In this document: one piece after another, positions 1-11,050 of the stretch | Layout of the letters: every line of letters starts with the position of its first letter | Numbering within the stretch: position 1 is the first letter of the stretch | Source of the DNA: Hyposmocoma kahamanoa | Taxonomy: Eukaryota > Arthropoda > Insecta > Lepidoptera > Cosmopterigidae | NCBI RefSeq assembly: GCF_003589595.1 | Contig: NW_020653854.1 | Coordinates: 22,400,591-22,464,590, forward strand | Reading direction: 5' to 3' | DNA: 64,000 nt | Notes under the pieces: generated by a model | Databases searched by the model: none | What the model was told of the DNA's origin: nothing | The model's input: the letters and a program-made list of their open reading frames with translations, nothing else | Made by a program: the position numbers and the translations under genes

Positions 1-479
1 TTGTCGTTTCGTCGCCACGTTGATTAGTAACTATTTATTAATTTTATTGTACCACAAAGCAAATTACAAATTTTCAGAAACAATTTAATATATTTGTGTA
101 CAAAGGCGAGCTTATCCCATAATGAGATTTCTTCCAACTAACCTTTGAAAATCTGAGAGGAAAATTGGTTTTTGGTGTGGCACTAAAAATAAATAAATAA
201 ATAAATTGACTGCTACTTACTATACTCAATAAGTACACAGATAAATGTATTATATCAAAATGTACATACGAATACATATATATTAAGTAATGTTGATACA
301 CTAATACATACAAAATCTATAGTAAAATGAATGCATAAAATAAAACTATAAATAAATATATAAAATGTAAATAAATATTTCATAAGCTCTAACATGTGGA
401 GTCTGAACAATCCCAAACTTCAAAAGAGCACCATTGAAAACCCGAACCGAAGGCGACTGACTGACCTTGACCAGGAGAA
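1..479. other. AT-rich non-coding sequence at the left edge
   Basis: Probably intron of gene 1 upstream of the exon at 1517. It contains only simple ATAA-type runs (about 189-206), and the open frames are chance. Confidence 0.4.
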
Positions 480-607
480 CTCTAGTCTGTCTTTTTTGAA
501 GATGAAGTAAAATGACAGCTAGTGATTGTAGTCGATAAATATTAGTATATCGACTATCGGCGAATGTTGGTCACGCTTATTAAATAAATAGCCGAACTTG
601 TTTCATG

Positions 608-652
608 TGAATCACCATCAGCCCATTATATGTCCCACTGCTGGGCACAGGT
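608..652 (+). mobile_element. RTE-type LINE tail fragment
   Basis: The segment ATCACCATCAGCCCATTATA followed by TGTCCCACTGCTGGGCACAG matches a very common lepidopteran LINE 3'-end signature. It is short, with no coding content. Confidence 0.5.
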
Positions 653-916
653 TTATTTGAATTGTAATTTTTGAAAATCCATACATACATACACTAAATT
701 TAGCAGTATGAGTATGAAAAATACAAATAGGAGACATATTTTGAAGTTTTTTATTTGAATTTCATATACATAATCAAATCGTTCTGTCATTTTTAAAATG
801 TGTATGACTAAAAATTGATTTCGATACTTATAGACCAACTGTCAAAATAAGAATACAGAATGCAACAACGCAGTTAGTAATCATTAGAACGTCGTAACCC
901 TCACAAGTCAGACACT

Positions 917-1392
917 TTGGCAAAATTTTACCTCCTTTCGCAATCTATCGATAAAACTGTCTGCGAGAACTACATGACTGGGATAGTGCCTCCGCGCAGA
1001 CGGCCGCGCTTGCTGCAAAGGCCGTTTGTACGTACAATTCGCGCTGCGCACGCTCCCTCCGTGCGGGCGCTCACGCTCATCGGCGATATGCTTGCTGACC
1101 GCTATGACATAGATCTATTTGCCGATTCCTTTGGACAACTTCTTATGAAGGCAAACATATTTTTAAATGACTATTTTTTACTTATAGAACATTAGTTATT
1201 CAGTAGGTTAAAATTATGACATTTTAAAATTGTATTATAGTATTTTTAATTCATGTTGATTCTATTTGATTATTTTAATTTTAATTTTTTATTTTTTTTT
1301 ATTATCAATGTAACCTAAGCTAGTGGGTGTATTGGATAAGCTCTGTAAACCCACTCGCCATACTGAATAAATGAATAAATGAATAAATGACT
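917..1392 (+). mobile_element. 3' end of a non-LTR retrotransposon
   Basis: A 92-codon GC-rich frame, with an Arg/Pro-rich segment and then RTIRAAHAPSVRAL, ends in AT-rich sequence and an 8-bp tandem tail, (TGAATAAA)n at about 1363-1391. A short C-terminal coding remnant followed by a simple repeated tail is the usual shape of 5'-truncated LINEs. It is not a host exon, because no splice sites or phases fit. Confidence 0.5.
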
Positions 1393-1516
1393 ATTAAAAA
1401 TTTTGCGAGAACTGGCAACCCTGCAAATGTCATTTTATTCCATCTTCAAAAAAGACAGACTATACTCACCAGTATTCAATTCTTGTAGCACAAGTTTTAT
1501 ACAGATGTAATTTCAG

Positions 1517-1717
1517 GCTGGACAGCTCGCTCCGCAGCGGTCTAAACTCCATGGACGAGCGTCAACTTCGCCAGGAGCTATCATCATCCCAAACCGCCGT
1601 GCGGCAATGGAGTCAGCTACTCGAGCAGAGCCACATGCTTGACCGCGAACTCGCCGCCATCGCACATGGGAAAACTGACACTCTGGCTGCTAGCACCACC
1701 AGCCTTACCAGTCTAGG
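1517..1717 (+). CDS. Internal coding exon of gene 1 (long-isoform coiled-coil exon)
   Basis: This is an internal exon of the serine-rich coiled-coil gene. It follows a TTTCAG acceptor and ends at a strong GTGAGT donor. It holds one completing base, 66 codons and two bases of the next codon, with no stop in frame. The peptide is hydrophilic and heptad-like (LRQELSSSQTAVRQWSQLL, then LDRELAAIAHGK), followed by a Ser/Thr-rich end. It begins mid-codon, so earlier exons lie left of the window. Its phase-2 end joins in frame to the exon at 37777 across a roughly 36-kb intron, giving a G-A-S-L-P junction. GC content and codon use stand out from the AT-rich flanks. The exon call is strong. Assignment to the same transcript as the downstream exons is inferred from phase, strand and protein character. 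Confidence 0.75.
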
Positions 1718-2119
1718 GTGAGTTTTAGAACTAAGATAGACGCGATATTAATCCAAGAATCCATAATTAATGACTACTATGAGTATATATTTTAGATTCT
1801 CGCATTTACAATGACCTAAAAGTTTAACCTTCTACCGAGAGGCGGTATTCCCCGAGAATACCACAACCTCTGCCGACGTCAAGAACTTTTTGTTATACAA
1901 TTCCGGTCGAATATTTAGCTTAGCATACACATGGTATTAAGTTGATTAAATTACACTTACCAACAACTTTGATGCGAGGACACCACTGTAATCGCAACAA
2001 AAAATCAGGAACGTGACGCGTCTCGCTTATGCACGGACCGCCCGATGCCCATATTATGGCGGTACTTCACATGGCTACTCTTGTATTCGCTACTGGGTGT
2101 TTGATGTACTTGGAAAAAT
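1718..2119. other. Intron of gene 1, no recognised element
   Basis: It contains a GC-richer patch at about 1835-2060 (with a small hairpin GGCGGTATTCCCCGAGAATACC near 1850) that is probably transposon residue but unidentified. Confidence 0.35.
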
Positions 2120-2428
2120 ATTTTTTTTTTATATAATATCAAGTGACGTGACGAGCTAGTCGCGCGCCTGATGGTAAGCTACACGCCTGTCCATAACAGT
2201 TGCAGTGCCACTCAGCTCTTTAAATCCCGCTGGGGCGCATTGCCACTGCGCCTGTCACCGTGAGACATAAGTTGACAAGTCCCGCATGCCTGTAATTTCA
2301 CCAGCACCCTTACCCTTTAAAAGCGGAACACAGTAAATGCTGACATTACTGCTTGGCGGCAGAAATAGATAAGGTGGCAGTACTTCCTTGGACGAACTCT
2401 TCCACAAGAAGATTTACTGCTACTATTT
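2120..2428 (-). repeat. Family A retroposon-like repeat, near full length
   Basis: This is one of about 20 copies of a ~300-bp repeat. On the minus strand it starts near TAGTAGCAGTAAATCTTCTT, passes GTGAAATTACAGGCA, TTGTCAACTTATGTCTCA and GCCACTGC-rich sequence, and ends TTGATATTATATAAAAAAAA. A poly-A end implies copying through RNA. No pol III B box was recognised. Confidence 0.8.
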
Positions 2429-2879
2429 GACGTACAGGTAAACTTGCACACACTGACAAATATGAACGTTACACATGGAGCCAAATAAGAAGTTAAAATA
2501 AGGAATATGACCGTAGTGTGGACGGTTTACTTGCTTATTTGACTATTTGGCTCTTTTGATGTGTGTCGAGAAACCGACCAGCGCGCGATAACGCAAGTTT
2601 AGTGTTTGCTGTATTTGTCGAATTGGCGAACAAGGCAAATACTTGGTCACACATGCTATCTACACATGATGATTGTGTGCCAAATATATGAAATACGCAA
2701 ATACAAATAGTCACGTGAAGTGCCATCACAAGGAACAATTTTTTTGTAAGTTAATACGTGTAACAAAAACGTGTTACCATATTAATTGTACAAACAGTGT
2801 TCAAAATCATCAAGATATTTTATTCTTTTTCATATTATCATGATATGTATCAGCATGGAGAATTATCACTAAGAACCCT

Positions 2880-3294
2880 GAGGGCGCGTTCCCATTATGT
2901 CGTGACGACAGATAGTCGTGCAGTTAAAACTGTCGTGGCTTTCACACGTAGACCAACACGATTAACCGTAATTGACGACTTTTTTGACGATACAACGACA
3001 GACTATCGTGACAATGGGAAGAGCTAGAACGACAATCGTCAGACGATAAATAAATCGTCACGATAAAAATGCGACATCAAGCTTCAAATAATTCTGTTGT
3101 GCAAACGACAAGGCGGCTGCCGTGAACCAATAAATTGTCGTCACGATCTAGTGGGAACAGCTAGACACGAGAGTCGTTGTTCAACGATAAAATAAACGTC
3201 CGACACAGTCACGACAGAGTCGTGAAATGGGAACAGACGCGATAATTGTCGAACGATAAATAAAACGTTATGACATAATGGGAACGCGCTCTTA
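2880..3294. mobile_element. ~415-bp MITE with AGAGCGCGTTCCCATTATGT ends
   Basis: The left end GGGCGCGTTCCCATTATGTC and the inverted right end are near-identical over about 21 bases. The interior is unusually dense in GTCGT/ACGAC and CGATAAATAAA words and repeats the ATGGGAA end motif several times internally, as if built from repeated sub-ends. No transposase is encoded. Confidence 0.8.
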
Positions 3295-4120
3295 CTACAA
3301 GAGACTAATTAGCGCGAGTTGAGGAGGCGAAAGGGATATATCAGAAATGTAACGGATAGAAGATTATAGTGGCTACGTACGAGTACCACAATGGGAGACA
3401 GGCGTGAGTTTGAAGTGTTTACCTTTAATAAGAATGTTATTTGCGAAAATAAATTTGATTCACCGCACACAGTTTATATAATTAACCTAATTTGTTTTAG
3501 CGATACGCGACTTTGAATGGTATTAACACTAATCATTCCTATCGACTCGTGTCGAATGCCCCAGCCATTCGGTCGGGTGCACAAGTCGAATGATTATTGT
3601 GTCGGAGCTACTCCTAACTCCACCAGATCATTCACCATGTCCATATCAAAATATTCCTGTCCCCATCACGTTTACGGAATTTACCACATGTTAGAGAGGG
3701 CTAGATGATGACGAGTGTCGTTATGCTCTATGGAATCTATGGATTAGTAATGCATGATCATTCAGATCACTCGAATACGAAAATTAATAGGTTACTAATT
3801 TGTCATTCGAATGACTGGGTTAGTAATTACGAACGAGTCGAATATCGAAATCATTCGCAATTCTCGAAATAATATCACACAATCTAATAACACGACCGAG
3901 CCAGTTACACACACAAACGCAGCCAAACTAACGCCGACGAATTTTAGCAATGTACGGGAAAACGACATAGTTTATGTTATATTGCATTAAAACATGTTTT
4001 GTATGATTTTTATGTATATAAATAAATTTTATGTGTATAAATATATATAAATAAATAAATAACAAAAAAATAATAATAATATGTCTTTGTCTAAGGCTTA
4101 TTATTGTGACCATTTACGCG
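3295..4120. other. Intronic sequence with no recognised element
   Basis: It has several ATTCGA/TCGAAT words between about 3535 and 3870, perhaps from a degraded repeat, and simple TAAA runs near 4040-4080. No gene seen. Confidence 0.35.
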
Positions 4121-4302
4121 TCTACTCTCGATCTCCGTCCGAAACAATTACTGTCAAATAAGTAATATTCGACAAAATTAAAAAGACAAGTATGCAGTAT
4201 GAAGCTTCATTTGCATCACGCGTCTTTTCATTTGGTCAAGTATTGCTTATTTGGCAGTAATTTATATAAAAATTATTGTTTCGGACGGAGATCGAGAGTA
4301 GA
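4121..4302. mobile_element. 182-bp MITE with 28-bp perfect inverted ends
   Basis: TCTACTCTCGATCTCCGTCC plus GAAACAAT at 4121-4148 is exactly inverted at 4275-4302. The similarity continues imperfectly inward (TTACTGTCAAATAAG against TTACTGCCAAATAAG). No coding capacity; a foldback-type miniature element. Confidence 0.88.
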
Positions 4303-4309
4303 CCCCCAA

Positions 4310-5239
4310 ATGCGAGTATCATTTCTTGATGCACAGACCACTGCTTCTACTCATACGGATTAATACTTTAACTTGTAGTACCCTTCTAAAATCACAAAAA
4401 ATCATCTGTAGGTAGACAATAGAGCCTGTTCCTTGATCAAAATAAAACGATAACATAGATTTATATCCTGCCTACACGTGCGTGCGTGTGTGCGCAACAT
4501 TCACCTCTATCGTGAAATTTGTGTATGCATATTTATGTAATTTATTTAGCTTCAGCTTCCACTTTTTCGTTACCTTCTTTTGAATTATCAGCAATACGTA
4601 TGAAACACTATTGCGTTACAAATTTCAAATGCTTTTTTATTCTTGGAAAGGCATCGTGTACGTCGAATGTTTAATTAAAAAGTTATATGATTGCACATAT
4701 TCTACTTAATACAGGTCTAGAAAGTGTCAAACAGTACAACAAAAACTTAAAAGATTATATTTGATAAATGTATTACGTTTTGTAAAAAGTCTTGGAACTG
4801 AAGTTGTTGTTTATGATGTTAGTAATATAGTTCAGCTAAGTTTTAAGTATTTTAAAAATAACCTTGTTTATAGGGTGCTTAAGTTTCCGTACATATTATC
4901 TTACGTGATTATAGGACCTGCAAAGAGCCCGAAACATCGGTTTCTTTGCAAAAACATATACTCATTTAGATTCGAAAAAAATAGTTTCATTTGAAATAAA
5001 GTTGCAGTACGTCTTTAATAAGGCAAATTAGATTACTTAATTAAAAACGAAAATACTTCGAATGCTCCGCGCTACGCTAGTAAAGATTGTTAGTAACGTT
5101 GAACAAGGTGTACCTATAAAATAGAAACACGTTGTTAAACTGATATTGATTATTACTGAGCCTCATGTGAATGAGAGCAGCGAAAACAACACGGTATTGT
5201 TTATAAACAACTTAATGTAGGTAACGTAACTTTTAAAGT
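4310..5239. other. Intronic AT-rich sequence with one MITE relic
   Basis: Positions ~4905-4992 (GAGCCCGAAACATCGG ... AAATAGTTTCATTTG) match the right half of the family B element seen intact at 36959-37123. The remainder shows nothing recognisable. Confidence 0.5.
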
Positions 5240-6412
5240 TGGGTAACTCCATACAAATATTGCAGCGCTTGTGTGTGCACGTCTTCGTCGAGCGACTTGT
5301 ACGGACGCACACATTCGCAAAATCTCGCAATGCACTTGCGTTTCGTAGCGTAGTAGAGATAGTACGACAGGGCGCGACTTGCGCGAGATCGACATAAGCG
5401 CGAACTACTGATATTTTTCCTTTTTTTTATATAAAAAATAAGTGCGCATTTAACCTCCATCTCACCTGATGAAAAGTGACCATGGGATCGATGTAGCATG
5501 CACACCTAAATAATGCCCATTCACTCTCGCCTTCAAAAGGTCCAAGTTATAGCGTTCGGGGACAAGTCTGCAGGCAGGGAATTCCACTCTCTAGCCGCTC
5601 GCCATATAAATGTGGAAGCGAAACACTTCGTGCGAATCCAGGGAATATCCACAACATAGGTATGGAACCCCAGCACACGTCTAGTCCCCCGATGATGGAA
5701 AGTGGAAGGTGGAAACAAATTATGCAATTCCATCGCACACTCTCCATGATATATCCTGTAAAATACCGATAAGCGGCAACTGTACGGCGGTATTCAAGGC
5801 TCTGTTGCTTCGCCTCTACTAATTCCGAGTCACGTACAAGCCTCTTAGCACGCTTGTCTATTGAATTCAAGGTGGCCAGTTAGTATTTAGCAGAGCCTTT
5901 GTGCTTAGTACAGCTGAAGCAACTGTCCCGGTGTGAAGTAACGCCTCACCTTGGAAAGGATGCCAAGCTTCCTGGCTGCATTTTTTGGCCATGTATTCAA
6001 TTTATCTGCCGAAATTTAGATTCGACGACAGGTCCATTCCAAGTCGATGAAGACGGTCGGCTATCGGTATGGTTTTATCACGAAACGTCGGAGTTAAGTG
6101 AAAGTGACTCCATTTAGTGGAGAAAAGATACGCCTGCGTTCTGGTAGCACTAAATTTGACAAGATTGTCATCTCCCCAAACGGAGACTGCCTTAATGTGT
6201 CAGATTCAGCCGACTAACCATGAGACATCTCCTTAGCGATCTCGCGCTTTATGTCGCTCTTGCGCAAGTCGCGCCCTGTCGTGCTAGCCCTAAATGTCGT
6301 CGCTGAGTGACATTGAATAGAGAAATGAAGCGTTCGCATGTTTATGCGAATTAGTACATCCGTACACGGCGCGCGGCGTGCCTGCACTCATACAAGCTGC
6401 GCTGCTACGTCT
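5240..6412. mobile_element. Inverted-repeat element (family T) interrupted by a LINE fragment
   Basis: Sequence at 5240-5400 (GGTAACTCC, GTACGGACGCACACATTCGC, ACGACAGGGCGCGACTTGCG) recurs inverted at 6240-6412. A second copy of the same end type bounds 45519-46205. The LINE fragment at 5420-6200 lies between the arms. The right outer end is more decayed than the left. Confidence 0.65.
5420..6200 (-). pseudogene. Degenerate LINE reverse transcriptase C-terminal fragment
   Basis: Read on the minus strand, several frames each carry pieces of the same conserved LINE reverse-transcriptase C-terminal region. DDNLVKFSATRTQ and TFRDKTIPIADRL map at about 6180-6000, a RRYFTPGQLLQLY-like segment near 5960-5920, and DSIDKRAKRLVRDSELVEA at 5870-5800. 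MELHNLFPPSTFHHRGTRRV then leads into WRAAREWNSLPADLSPN at 5730-5540. Frame changes and stops between the pieces show it is dead. It lies inside the family T inverted-repeat element. Confidence 0.75.
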
Positions 6413-7725
6413 ATTTATTTTATAATAAATAAAACCAAGTATCAATCAGGTTACAAATACCCATAAATACGTACCTTAAAGACTAACATACATAATAGTA
6501 TAATAAAACACTAATTATTTACATATATTGTCTGCGACGTGTGACGTAACGTGGCTATCCGGTAGCCGGTCTCGGAAACATCGGTACATTCGGCCAAAAC
6601 TCCTCCTTTACGAAGGTTGACATATGTTGAGTTGGTACCACCACAAACGAATTACAATTCACATTGTGGCGGGACCCCAATTACTCGACCCTCAAGGTAG
6701 CATTGGGTTTCACCCGTGTACACTCCACATTATCCGCAGACTTTGTGGAGTAATGAAGCCGTGTCACGTATAACATTATCGCTGGACGCAGTAAATGATA
6801 AGGGCCAATCGCTAATCGAGGCGGTGCCTAGTGGCACCGTATGTTTTCCGTTCCACCAACAATGCTATTAAATAGTTCATAAAATAAACAATACGAAAGT
6901 CGAATACCAAACATTTCCCGAACAACACCCAAACAAAAGATTGCAACATTTTTCAACCTATATTTATGCCCTATTTGCGGTTGTTCGGTGAAACTATGAT
7001 CATTAAAAGCATTGTTTATTACTGATAGACAATTGAACAAAAGAAATGCCATATCGACAGATAATAAAACCACAATAGGAGATGCCGTGATGAGAAATTC
7101 CGGTTAAACGTACACACGTGCAAACATTAGACAATAATGATGAGTAAAGAAAATTATATAGTATTCAACCAGGTACTGAACTTTCAAGTCGAAATAAGAA
7201 CCAAGGGCATTCCATTTGTCTACAGTACTTTTGATTGATAAAATAGTGTGTTTATTTTAGAACTTGTGGATTTAACAAGAAAATGATTTGCACTACGATT
7301 TATGAAAATACACACAAAAACACATTATTCACTAACCGGTAAGTTGTGTTAAAATTTCATTAATTCGTAGCGTATTAATTTGACGATTTCAAGTGTGGTT
7401 TGTGTGAGTTAATATGTCAGACAGCCACACTAATTTCCTGGTCTCAATCTAGGGAATTCCCTGTAGTATAAGTGCCACAGCCAATTTAGAAAAGGTCATT
7501 GGCGTTGTAATTCTTCACAACACACCCTTGCTCATAGGGCTTTATCGTAGGTCAATGCCCCGATTGCTTTTATACATATATTGAAACTGTCGATTGAAAA
7601 TGAGTTTTACAAGGAAGTCTATATTTGTATTAAAAGAGTAATTACCTAAAATTGATCTGTATTTGTAATTATATTTTTTGGTATGTCTATGTACATTTTG
7701 GGAAACTGTAGGTAAGTGCTTAGTG
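6413..7725. other. Intronic sequence, mostly unrecognised
   Basis: Positions ~6530-6850 are GC-richer, with words such as GTGGCGGGACCCCAATTACT that suggest an unidentified retroelement piece. The rest is AT-rich with no exon-like block. Confidence 0.3.
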
Positions 7726-7831
7726 TCTTGTAAATAAATAAATAAATTTTAACTACCTACCGGGAATCGAACCCGCAACCTCTTCAGCCTGCGCCTACAG
7801 AGCAAACTGTTGGCCCACCGTGGTCGTGAAA
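7726..7831 (-). mobile_element. tRNA-derived SINE fragment
   Basis: On the minus strand a GACCACGGTGGGCCAACAGT start is followed by a B-box-like GGTTCGATTCCCGGTAGG, then an A/T-rich AAATAAATAAATA tail. The body is short. It is not a functional tRNA because no paired acceptor stem is seen. Confidence 0.7.
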
Positions 7832-8098
7832 TATATATTATATTGATTTTTAATAGAATCTGTGTATTGCATAATATAATACGACCTGAAACCTTTTCTG
7901 TCTTTTCTAAAAAGATTACTGCCGCACAGTGTGGACTGGTGGTGAATAATACGTATACAATATACCTTAGTAGAAAACATGCCACAACAATGCCATCGCG
8001 GGTTAAGGGCCTTCAAGAGTGCCCTTGGCATGCCCTTTTCTCCGGTAACGCAATCAAGGCCAACTGCTTAACATTATTGTAAGAACGATATAAAGTAG

Positions 8099-8526
8099 CA
8101 CAACTGCTTAAAGCTTTACAGCTCGTTGTGAAAGAGTTCGTCCAGTACTGTCACCTAACCTATTTCTGCCACCAAGCAATAAAGTGCGCATTACTGCGTT
8201 CCGGTTTTGAACGAAAGGAAACCTGAATGATACCCTATATAGATATGATAAGCCCGTACAAAATAATTATTACGTATCTTTATACGAGCTGGTAATACGG
8301 CACTATGTGTTTTTTTTATGACACCAAGTGACAGGACGAACAAGTCGTGTGTCATAGCAATTGCAGTGTCACTCAAAGTTTTAAATTATAATATTCATTC
8401 ATTTTTTTGCCACTGCGCCCGTGACACTGAGACATAAGTTTTCAAGTACCATGTGCCTGTAATTACACCGTACCCTTACCCGGAACGAAAATGCTCATAT
8501 TACCGTTTCGCGACAGAAATAGTTAG
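8099..8526. repeat. Two partial family A repeats facing each other
   Basis: A plus-strand 5' part at 8099-8212 (GTGAAAGAGTTCGTCCAG, TTCTGCCACCAAGCAATAA) is followed by a minus-strand copy at 8309-8526 with its poly-A end at 8309. The segment 8213-8308 is unrelated. Confidence 0.7.
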
Positions 8527-8703
8527 GCTCAACTCACACTGGCGCAGAGTCGAAGCGACGAGTCGCGTCCTGTTTTTCAAATACAACGCCTAGCGACTCG
8601 CGCCGACGCGCGACGAACCTTCGCGTTAGTGCGCCCCGATCACAGTGTGGTCGGCGTTTGACGCCTCACTGCGCCCAAGTACCGCGCGTCGACGCGCGAC
8701 TTC
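8525..8703. mobile_element. Half copy of the family E MITE
   Basis: It starts AGGCTCAACTCACACTGGCG and carries GC-rich GACGC/GCGTC repeats. It matches one arm of the complete element at 17210-17461. It abuts the end of the family A copy with no gap, so one probably inserted beside or into the other. Confidence 0.7.
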
Positions 8704-8734
8704 ATATTTGCATAACACAAATTTGTACCTTAAT

Positions 8735-8963
8735 ATATAATAATAATAATATATAATAACGCACACACTCAACATAGCCCCGCACTAGGGAAACCCTGTG
8801 TCGCGGGTGCCATGGACTCACACATAGACAACCACAAATTACACCCAAACTCACGAGAGAAATAAATGTAGGTCATACAAATATTTCTCCAGGCCCGGGA
8901 ATCGAACCTAGGACCTCTGCGTGGCAGTTCGGCATGGTAACTATTCGGCCACGGAGGCAGTTT
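8735..8963 (-). mobile_element. tRNA-derived SINE, family D
   Basis: On the minus strand it begins CTGCCTCCGTGGCCGAATAG, carries an imperfect B box (GGTTCGATTCCC), and ends in a (TTA)n run at 8732-8760. Two other copies lie at 22803-23035 and 27628-27858. Confidence 0.85.
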
Positions 8964-8985
8964 AATAATGGGAGAGTTAGAGTCT

Positions 8986-9232
8986 ACTGGTCAAAGTCAA
9001 AGAATCGTTTATTCCAAATGTAAAATAAAATTACACTTGAAAACGTCACATTTAATAATTTTCAAATAAACTTAAATGCTACGGAATACACTTTGAATCA
9101 AATTTGTGTGGAATCTGGAGCCATGTCGTCTTTTCATACATGTTTACTAACACGTAGTCTTCAATTTTGTAATATGACTTTTCAATAAAAATATTTTAAT
9201 GTAGTTTTTAAACTTAGGAAATGATAATCTTA
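8986..9232 (-). mobile_element. LINE 3' end
   Basis: On the minus strand the end TGGAATAAACGATTCTTTGA CTTTGACC follows a short untranslated region, and just upstream GACGACATGGCTCCAGATTC corresponds to the last codons of the LINE whose C-terminus is clearer at 56925-57123. Confidence 0.6.
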
Positions 9233-9809
9233 ATATATGCATTACAACGATACCGTTACTTTTTGCCCTCTTTACCCCACGTCTTCTGTATATCACAATG
9301 GCGTCTAACAGTACGAGAATCTAGGTACGCCTGCAATGCAAATTTCGCGGTATGCACAATTTAACTGTCTGCACCGGTTGACAATCATAAATCAATTATA
9401 CCCGGTTGGCATCCGTGACTTGAGCGTACTAACTACTTCCCTTCCATAATTGACCTTACCGTTTTACCCGGATTTAAGTACAACGTAATGTTGAACACTC
9501 GAAATTACCTTAAAACACTTAAGTGCTCGCATTTGCGTTAATCTACGTTGCGTTATTTAAAATTAACTTCACCACCTTTTGAGGTCGACAGATCAATCAA
9601 AAATGGGTACTATGTAGCTTAATACCAAGGACATTGTATTGTTTCTGTTTATCTCAGATTACGTTACTTCCTTTCTAAAAATAACCAAAGAAACCTCATG
9701 TCTAATGGATTACCAGTACTCGTGCTACGATACGTTCACTGGTGTATGGAGTCGTTGTATAACTGTACTGGGCATTAACAACATCCTCTCGAATATGCTT
9801 ATACTTAAT
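9233..9809. other. Intronic sequence, nothing recognised
   Basis: Moderate AT content and no repeat match within the window. The open frame at 9639-9893 runs into a family A copy and is chance. Confidence 0.3.
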
Positions 9810-10084
9810 TATTTTTTTGCAAGATTGACGGAACGTACAAGTCTGCACATGGTGGTAAGCGACAAGCCTGTCCATAGTAGCTGCAGTAGCTAAATCGTAA
9901 AGATCTGAGAGGTACTGCCACTGCGCCTGTCACTCTGAGATATTTGTTGACAAGTCCCACGTGCTTGTATTTTCACCAGCAACTTTAACCCCTCAAAACC
10001 GGAATGCAATAACGCAGTGCTCATATAACTTCTTGGTGGCAGAAATACGTAACTGTACTTCCCTGGAACTGCTACCAATCACTT
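9810..10084 (-). repeat. Family A repeat copy
   Basis: A minus-strand copy with T-run at 9811 and the hallmark segments GGTGAAAATACAAGCACGTG and GACAGGCGCAGTGGCAGTAC. It lacks the last ~20 bases of the 5' end. Confidence 0.75.
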
Positions 10085-10800
10085 CGTGATCATACTGAGT
10101 GAATAACTCAATCAAATATATTCTCTGTAGGAGTAATTAACAAGCAAGTCATTTTATTCGACAATTAACGGGCGTAAAATAGAAACAAAGGCAAAGCACC
10201 GTTCGAGTCCCAATTATGAGATTAATTGTGGTTGCTGGAGCGATGTGACGATGGCCTCCATATATGTTCACGCCGTGTGCCGTGCCACGACAATAGCTAT
10301 CTCAACAATAGGAACCGTTTCCTAGCATCTTGGAACGAGGCCGAGCTAACCTTGGGGTAGGTGAATTTGTCTAATATTGAGTTCAATAGAAAAATGAACT
10401 TGCCATGTAATCGCAAAACAAGAAAGAAGGTCAAAATTTAATATTTAGAGAAATATTATGCAAGTAGTATTTTCTCTCATATTTTTGCGTTTTTTCTGAA
10501 AAATATTTTAAAAAATCCTTTATCAGTGTCTAATTATGCAATTTAAAAAATAGTGTATGTATGACCAAAAATTGTAAACAAGTTTTTTCTAAAAATTACA
10601 TTATACCACATTAAATCGCAGCTTATTTTAAAAGAATTTGTAACAAAGAAATATTCAAACACCACTCGTTCAAAATAGTTTCACAACACCTACAGATCGT
10701 CAAATAAAATTACTATATTAAGCAAGTGGTTTCGGGTTTAGGGCAGCAATTTTCAAGGTAGATTTTACGGTGAGCTTTGTGTCGAAAGGTCCTTGCTCTG
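10085..10800. other. Intronic sequence, nothing recognised
   Basis: AT-rich, with TTTTT/AAAAA runs between 10480 and 10620. No exon-like block. Confidence 0.3.
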
Positions 10801-11050
10801 AAGTAATCAGATAAACCGAGCGGGGTGGTGCGGAGCGGGCAGCTGGCATGGGCTTCTGATCTGCCGCGTGCGACGGATGTTAGTCGAGAACCCGGCGCGC
10901 GCGCGGTTATACGTAGTTGCACGACCACAACACGTGCTGATCCCACATTATCGACATTCCATTTCCGATACGATCACGCGAGGTCATCGATCTCCCAAAA
11001 TTTGAACCCTGCAATCGACGGTGTCATCCGCATCCATTCGAAACAAGCGT
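10801..11050. promoter_or_regulatory. CpG-containing GC-rich island of unknown role
   Basis: A GC-rich patch (CCCGGCGCGCGCGCGG near 10890) inside AT-rich intron, with no repeat match. No ATG-initiated frame ends at a donor of phase 2, so it is not a fourth coding first exon. It could be an untranslated first exon or an intronic regulatory element. Confidence 0.25.

Larger units (their letters stand above)
480..1466. mobile_element. Candidate DNA element with ~34-bp inverted ends, filled with LINE debris
   Basis: The ends are inverted copies of TAGTCTGTCTTTTTTGAAGA (near 483 and, inverted, ending near 1464), followed on both sides by a related TGAAATAAAATGACA-like stretch. The interior contains a LINE-tail fragment at 608-652 and the LINE 3' end at 917-1392, so either this is an old TIR element that received insertions or the ends are two solo fragments. 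Confidence 0.45.

Noticed and set aside
1363..1391. Short tandem repeats considered as a CRISPR-like array
   Set aside because: It is an 8-bp simple repeat forming a LINE tail; there are no spacers and the context is eukaryotic.
8880..8963. tRNA-like sequence with a B box (also at 7750, 12229, 22803, 27780, 54617, 62100)
   Set aside because: No complete cloverleaf; these are SINE heads with shared non-tRNA bodies and tails.
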